The notes below the pieces were generated by a model that saw nothing but the letters and a program-made list of their open reading frames with translations, made no database searches and had not been told where the DNA came from. DNA of 64,000 nucleotides from Megaleporinus macrocephalus (lineage: Eukaryota; Chordata; Actinopteri; Characiformes; Anostomidae), in assembly GCA_021613375.1 (NCBI GenBank), contig CM038719.1, positions 42,422,146 to 42,486,145 of the forward strand. The letters are read 5' to 3'. The first letter of the stretch is position 1. The number at the start of each line of letters is the position of its first letter. Positions 58,001-64,000 of the stretch are shown in pieces. The translations under genes and the position numbers were made by a program.

Positions 58001-58773
58001 CAGGAGTATTTAATTAGAGTCAGTAAGGTCCAATTGGTGAAAATGTCTTCAGGCCCGGACCATCATAACTTCTAGCGTGTGTTCTGATTCAGTGGTGTAT
58101 CCTGTTTACTGAAGTAGTCTAGCATCAGCATCTTATACCATCAGCTACTGAAACACCAACACACCACACATACCGTTCAGTATATTTCAGTATATTTACT
58201 GTTTAAATACTGAACTGAATTAATTATTTATAAACTTCTTGTTAACTCAATTTAACATCTTAACAGTTTATCTCTCTCTTGTGTTCTTCTCTCAGACTTT
58301 CTCTGGTTCAGTGAGAGAAGTGAGCTCTTGGTGGTCCAGCAGGACTTTAAACCTGGGCTGAAATGGTGTGAGGGCCGTTCTCTCTCACATAAGAGACTAT
58401 TTTTAATCCTCCACGCTCTCAGAACAGATGAGATGTTGGTGTGGAGCTGTCTGTGGGAAGAATAAACATGTCTCGGTTCATTCCTGGTAGAAAAGTTGTT
58501 TTTCGCTGCCGAGTTTCTTCTTTTTAGCACGCTTCGTACCTCGCCTGTGTGCGTGCCGCACGCCCGAATCTGCACAGATCTGATTGGCTGAGGAGCACCT
58601 TCGGTGATTTCACAACGCACATGATTGGTCAGTAAGTTTACTGCGCCCGTATACCGTAAAGACAAGAAACGTCCCTCCGCTTAAAATAAACACTGTCAAA
58701 ACACTGTTTGGGTCCACATTGGACAACAACTGGGTCCGGACTCGGGCCGCGGTCCGCCTATTAGTGACCGCTG
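58001..58773. mobile_element. 773-bp hAT-type element, non-autonomous
   Basis: The left end is CAGGAGTATTTAATTAGAG; the right end (reverse complement) is CAGCGGTCACTAATAGG then CGGACCG. Flanks are CTCTATAG (57993-58000) and CTCTATAA (58774-58781), 7 of 8 identical, fitting the 8-bp target duplication of hAT elements. The terminal inverted repeats are short and imperfect. A 137-codon minus-strand frame (58252-58665) inside lacks BED finger or hAT dimerisation features I could see, so the copy is judged non-autonomous. Its left end is the source-type sequence of the 40-bp array at 14707-18008. Confidence 0.82.
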
Positions 58774-58806
58774 CTCTATAAGTGATATGAGTCATTCTAC
58801 AATATA

Positions 58807-58957
58807 CACTTCTCAGTCGAAAGTTTGGAGACACCAAACACCATTAGTGACTAATTGTGAAGAGATCAAAACTATATAATGTATGTATACATGTATGGAA
58901 TTACAGTTATGGGCATATATATTCAGGTAGGTGTGCCCAAACTTTTGACTGGTAGTG
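58807..58957. mobile_element. Tc1-type MITE, about 150 bp
   Basis: CACTTCTCAGTCGAAAGTTT then GGAGACACC at the left is the inverse of GGTGTGCCCAAACTTTTGAC then TGGTAGTG at the right, with a few mismatches. TA precedes the left end. Fish Tc1-like elements commonly carry such CAGTCAAAAGTTTGGACACA ends. A solo end lies at 33100-33165. Confidence 0.85.
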
Positions 58958-60055
58958 TGTGAAGAATGTTGAGTGCTGCCAGTGGCCAAGAAACAGAATC
59001 CAATAAGCTAATTGATTGAATCATTGATTATTAATTGCTGGAAGAAGGCAGTTAATCGCCTGTTATCCCAACTCTGTTATCATTTGATTCAAAAAGTAGG
59101 CGGCGGCTACAGTCTACACATGAACAGTAGCCTATAGCTGTCAACATCATAATCACAGACTTTTCTATGGCTGTTTTGATTAAACGGCTGAACCTGAGCT
59201 CTCGTTTTATATGATATCAGATATATAAGCTATAAAGTCCACCCTTATATTTCCTGTTAGCATCGGTTTGATACGCAGGTTAGTTTATTTTTAAATGTAA
59301 AAGCTGACCAGCATCTGGACTTTGAAACGTTTGGCAATTGAATGTTTGAATAAACACAACAGAAAGCAAAAGCACATCGTTCTGCTGTTTTATTGAGCCA
59401 TAAACTGCTGCTCGAGATGAGCTGGTGCTTCATACCAGGGAAATAAAAGCAGGAACTCTTCCCACGAGGTAAACACAGACACATGAGCTTTTACTGAGAC
59501 GTTCTTCCAGAACACTTCAAACGCCCCGCGCGCCGGGCAAGAGAAAATACGGCTGCTAGTTTTGAAGCCTAATCCGTTTGATTGAAAGGCCAAAATCCAC
59601 ACGTTGAGTAGGTCGTCTTCTGGAATTCTGGAGCTTCTGGAGCTGCAGACGACGTGGATTTGATGCTAGAATCAACAGGCCTGGCGCTTAAACAGATGCT
59701 CCCGAGTCCGTTGTTGATGCAGCGGGCTGCTTTATGGACGCCAGGGTGACCCCCAGAACGCAGGACGTCCCAAGTGGGAGATTTATATCCTTTCTGCCCC
59801 ATTTATGGGGGTCGGGATCACGACCCCACATTCCAGCGTTAGGATGCTGTGGGGAGTGAGACAGCAACAAGGAGAGCAGGGGTTACACAACAACACACAC
59901 ACACACACACACAAACTCTGTTATAGACACAAACACACACCTATAAATCCAATTAGAGCGAGACAGCAAGACCACAGGCCTAAAATTTCTGTCCCAACAC
60001 AAAAAGAAGCTAGAGAACGTTCTGTCCGTGTCCGTGCTGACCACATGGAGGTTTG
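58958..60055. other. Unassigned stretch
   Basis: No gene is recognised. Overlapping minus-strand frames at 59257-59870 have no domain. A short (CA) run lies at 59892-59913. Confidence 0.5.
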
Positions 60056-60319
60056 GGAAGCAGCCTTGTGATCTGAAGGTCGTTGGTTTGAGCCCCGAGA
60101 GTACACGATTAAAGTGCCCTTGAACAAGACCCCAACTGCTCCCTGGGTACTGTGTATAGGGCTGCCCGACGCTCTGGGTAAGTGAGTTCACTGCCCCCTA
60201 GTGTGTGTGTATGTGGGTGTTTTACTGCCCCCTAGTGTTTGTGTTCACTAGTGTTTGTGTGTGTATGTATGTGTTTCACAGCCACTTAGTGTTTATGTTC
60301 ACTAGTGTGTGTGTGTGGG
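60056..60319 (+). mobile_element. SINE-B, tRNA-derived, longest copy
   Basis: It reads GGGAAGCAGCCTTGTGATCT, GGTCGTTGGTTTGAGCCCCG (GGTTTGAGCCC fits box B with one change), AAAGTGCCCTTGAACAAGAC, CCAACTGCTCCCTGGG, ATAGGGCTGCCCGACGCTCT and CTGCCCCCTAGTGTGTGTG. This is the order of a very common fish SINE. The 3' part (60200-60320) is locally duplicated (CCCCTAGTGTTTGTGTTCAC-type repeats) and runs straight into the 20-bp array. Confidence 0.7.
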
Positions 60320-62451
60320 TAACCACTACACCATCGTACTGACCACTACACCACCATACTGACCACTACACCATCGTACTGACCACTACACCACCATACT
60401 GACCACTACACCATCGTACTGACCACTACACCACCGTACTGACCACTACACCATCGTACTGACCACTACACCACCGTACTGACCACTACACCATCGTACT
60501 GACCACTACACCACCATACTAAAAACTACACCATCGTACTGACCACTACACCACCATACTGACCACTACACCATCGTACTGACCACTACACCACCATACT
60601 AACCACTACACCATCGTACTGACCACTACACCACCATACTGACCACTACACCATCGTACTGACCACTACACCACCATACTGACCACTACACCATCGTACT
60701 GACCACTACATCACCATACTGACCACTACACCATCGTACTGACCACTACACCACCATACTAACCACTACACCATCGTACTGACCACTACACCACCATACT
60801 GACCACTACACCACCATACTAACCACTACACCACCGTACTGACCACTACACCACCATACTGACCACTACACCACCATACTGACCACTACACCACCGTACT
60901 AACCACTACACCACCGTACTGACCACTACACCACCGTACTAACCACTACACCACCGTACTAACCACTACACCACCGTACTGACCACTACACCACCATACT
61001 AACCACTACACCACCGTACTAACCACTACACCACCGTACTGACCACTACACCACCGTACTAACCACTACACCACCATACTAACCACTACACCATCGTACT
61101 GACCACTACACCACCGTACTGACCACTACACCACCATACTAACCACTACACCACCGTACTAACCACTACACCACCGTACTGACCACTACACCACCGTACT
61201 GACCACTACACCACCGTACTAACCACTACACCATCGTACTGACCACTACACCACCGTACTGACCACTACACCACCGTACTAACCACTACACCACCGTACT
61301 AACCACTACACCACCATACTAACCACTACACCATCGTACTAACCACTACACCACCGTACTAACCACTACACCACCATACTAACCACTACACCATCGTACT
61401 GACCACTACACCACCGTACTGACCACTACACCACCATACTAACCACTACACCACCGTACTAACCACTACACCACCGTACTGACCACTACACCACCGTACT
61501 GACCACTACACCACCATACTAACCACTACACCATCGTACTGACCACTACACCACCGTACTGACCACTACACCACCGTACTAACCACTACACCACCGTACT
61601 AACCACTACACCACCATACTAACCACTACACCATCGTACTAACCACTACACCACCGTACTGACCACTACACCACCGTACTAACCACTACACCACCATACT
61701 AACCACTACACCACCGTACTGACCACTACACCACCGTACTAACCACTACACCACCATACTAACCACTACACCACCATACTAACCACTACACCATCGTACT
61801 AACCACTACACCACCGTACTGACCACTACACCACCGTACTAACCACTACACCACCATACTAACCACTACACCACCGTACTAACCACTACACCACCATACT
61901 AACCACTACACCACCGTACTAACCACTACACCACCGTACTGACCACTACACCACCGTACTAACCACTACACCACCATACTAACCACTACACCATCGTACT
62001 GACCACTACACCACCGTACTAACCACTACACCACCATACTAACCACTACACCACCGTACTAACCACTACACCACCGTACTAACCACTACACCACCGTACT
62101 AACAACTACACCACCGTACTAACCACTACACCACCGTACTGACCACTACACCACCGTACTAACCACTACACCACCGTACTAACCACTACACCACCGTACT
62201 AACCACTACACCACCGTACTGACCACTACACCACTGTACTAACCACTACACCACTGTGCTGACCACTACACCACCATACTGACCACTACACCATCACACT
62301 AACCACTACACCACCGTACTAACCACTACACCACCGTACTAACCACTACACCACCGTACTGACCACTACACCACTGTACTAACCACTACACCACTGTGCT
62401 GACCACTACACCACTGTACTAACCACTACACCACTGTGCTGACCACTACAC
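60320..62451. repeat. 20-bp minisatellite, third block, about 106 copies
   Basis: It has the same unit and orientation as 7569-10976. The left third (60320-60800) alternates ACACCATCGTACTGACC and ACACCACCATACTGACC, a 40-bp dimer. The middle and right lose the alternation and shift to ACCACCGTACTAACC. The last units carry CCACTGTGCT, again nearer the SINE-A source. Confidence 0.97.
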
Positions 62452-63255
62452 ATCTACATCTGAGGGTTAAATTCTTCAGAGTGTCTCCTGTTACAGTAAT
62501 GAAGATGGACTGGAGGAGTTACAGTAAAGCAGAGCAGTAATGCAGGTAAAACCTGGTAGAAGGTTTTATGATCATGATCTGAACTCCACCTAAACCTCAC
62601 ATATATCTGAGAAATGGTGCCGTAACTCAGCTTCAGACAAACACTTCACACAGATATGCACACACGTCTGTCTCACTGTATTTGTGAGGTCATCCGTACA
62701 TTTCTACTGACCTTTGCACTGCCGTAGTTGAATAACACTACACCTACACCTACACCTCCCCTTCACCTTAGCCTCGGTGTCCAAATCTAATCTGCTCTAT
62801 TAGGTTTTCCAAGAACATGTGATTCGTGGAGAAAACAAAATTCTGTTGGTCAAGTGTCCTATACAGTGTGGTCCTTGACGTGTGGTCCCCATAAATATAT
62901 CATTACAAACACACACAAACATACACACACATGTATAAATCTAATTACAGCCGAAAAGAATAACATTTCAAACTAAGATCCTGCAAATCAAGCATCCTGA
63001 CCTCACGGCTCACCTTCACACAGGTACGTTCACACTGATAGGCGGTGCATGTCCATTCTGGTTGCCACTCAAACTCAAGTGATGAATCTAGAACTTCATG
63101 GCGATCTAGAGTGACCTATTTCTTATAGAACTGACTGGTTGGTTCCTCCGTGACTTCCTAATGATGTTAGTGGGTTAATCTGAGACGTTAGGCCTTCAGT
63201 TCAGCTGCTGAAGTCCCAACCAATGGGAGAGCACCTTTTCCAATCTTCTCCTTGT
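62452..63255. other. Unassigned spacer
   Basis: No gene or repeat is recognised. A weak CACACAAACATACACACAC run lies at 62909-62930. Confidence 0.5.
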
Positions 63256-63525
63256 GGATCTAATACCTGCTTTGACTGCTCAGTACTTCATTAAGCTAAA
63301 TCAAGATTTGCTGCTGAAGGAACTGAACACATTCATACAATGTCTGGGGCGTCCAGGAGAAATCTGGAACCTAACTTTGTTCTTCAAACTGGATCAAGAT
63401 CTGATCTACTTCTCTCACAATAACATATTCATGATACTTTGTATTGTATGTCTGATTATTTACATCTGTTCTAATCAGCTCTGCTGTTCCTACTGGTAAA
63501 AAATACACTTACTGATCAGATAAAC
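63256..63525 (+). repeat. Dispersed repeat family D, copy 3, with open frame
   Basis: It is nearly identical to copy 2. The frame 63254-63499 reads LIPALTAQYFIKLNQDLLLK, then the shared NTFIQCLGRPGEIWNLTLFF and the hydrophobic end, and stops after CCSYW. It includes the in-frame LLLKE segment absent from copy 2. The 3' flank ACTGATCAGATAAACAC also matches copy 1. Confidence 0.75.
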
Positions 63526-63593
63526 ACTTTTTTCAGCTCAGGGAACTGAAATTTTAACACAGTATATATATACTCTTACCAGCACAACACACA

Positions 63594-63795
63594 CTAACCC
63601 ACCACCACCACCACCACGTCAGTGTCACTTCTCAGTGCTGAGAATGACCCACCTCCCTAATAGTATCTGCTCTGTGGTGGTCCTGTGGGGGTCCTGATCA
63701 TTAAAGAACAGAGTAATAAAGTCTACAGAGAATCAGATGAACTACAGTCTGTAAGTGGAGCTCCTGTATGGTCAGTGGAGCTGATACAGTGGTTT
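63594..63795 (+). mobile_element. Right half of the 131-bp-TIR element
   Basis: It matches 27960-28134 from GTCAGTGTCACT to GGAGCTGATACAGTGG, including the whole right arm. It is then followed by TTTAATGTTATGGCTGATTG, not GACAGTGAGTG. The left half is absent. Confidence 0.88.
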
Positions 63796-63867
63796 AATGT
63801 TATGGCTGATTGGTGTATATATATATGACCTCTGAACCTGGCAGTGTGTATAGTGTCTGTTTGTGTA

Positions 63868-64000
63868 ACAGAGAGAGAGATGGGTGAGAGAGAAAGAGAG
63901 AGGGGTGGTGAGAAATAGAAAAGGTGAGAGAGAGATAGATAGAGAGAGAGAGAGACAGAGAAAGAGAAAGGGGGTGATAGAGAGAGCGGGTGAGGGGATG
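63868..64000. repeat. GA-rich simple sequence, cut by window end
   Basis: GAGAGAGAGA, AGAAAGAGAG and GATAGATAGA words. It continues outside the window. Confidence 0.9.

Noticed and set aside
5096..62451. Excess of array unit lengths divisible by 3 (45, 33, 9, 18, 30, 36, 3, 27, 39 against 20, 29, 40, 41, 56, 164)
   Set aside because: The count is small, the sample was not chosen blindly, and no array shows coding evidence; not enough to claim selection on frame.

Overview
The window looks like non-coding, repeat-laden chromosomal DNA of a teleost fish. The evidence is the set of mobile elements: a Tc1-like transposon, a Rex1/CR1-like LINE, an RTE (Rex3-like) LINE with a GATG-type tail, an L1-like LINE end, hAT-type elements, and two tRNA-derived SINE families of a kind common in fish. 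An otophysan (characin or catfish relative) is my best guess from the 131-bp-TIR element and the SINE-B type repeat, but that is recollection, not a search. I recognise no intact host gene. Nearly all long open frames lie inside tandem repeats and are by-products of repeat periodicity.

Layout. 0-5 kb: unassigned DNA, a dispersed unknown repeat (family D) and a broken Tc1-like transposon. 5-11 kb: short tandem arrays, SINE-A copies, and a 20-bp minisatellite split by a Rex1-like LINE with a 13-bp target duplication. 12-20 kb: a 9-bp acidic-codon repeat, a 3.3-kb 40-bp array lying between hAT ends, and an 18-bp array. 20-28 kb: mostly unassigned DNA with 30-bp and 36-bp arrays and a 585-bp element with 131-bp inverted repeats. 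28.7-30.8 kb: a 29-bp array. 33.5-38.5 kb: a TACACTCTA-type array followed by two polypurine blocks. 40.8-42.8 kb: a TAG triplet array. 43.9-51.2 kb: arrays of 27, 56, 30, 30 and 39 bp. 51.3-51.8 kb: an RTE LINE tail. 52.8-54.8 kb: a 41-bp array. 56-59 kb: a 30-bp array in the opposite orientation, an L1-like LINE end, a 773-bp hAT element and a Tc1-type MITE. 60.3-62.5 kb: the 20-bp array again. The last kilobase holds family D and half of the 131-bp-TIR element. By my estimate tandem arrays cover about 27 kb, roughly 43 percent of the window.

The main idea from reading it: many arrays are not random simple sequence but amplified pieces of transposable elements, and the parent elements are present as single copies in the same window. 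The 20-bp units match the Pol III box A region of SINE-A. The 30-bp units match the body of the same SINE. The 40-bp units match the left end of a hAT element. The 45-bp units match the terminus of the 131-bp-TIR element. The 36-bp units probably come from another dispersed repeat. The window therefore reads as a place where transposon ends repeatedly seed minisatellites.

A second point is an uninterrupted acidic (Asp/Glu/Ala/Gly) reading frame of 434 codons including the stop (12799-14100). It has no ATG within its repeat part, so ATG-based ORF listing misses it. I do not claim it is a gene.
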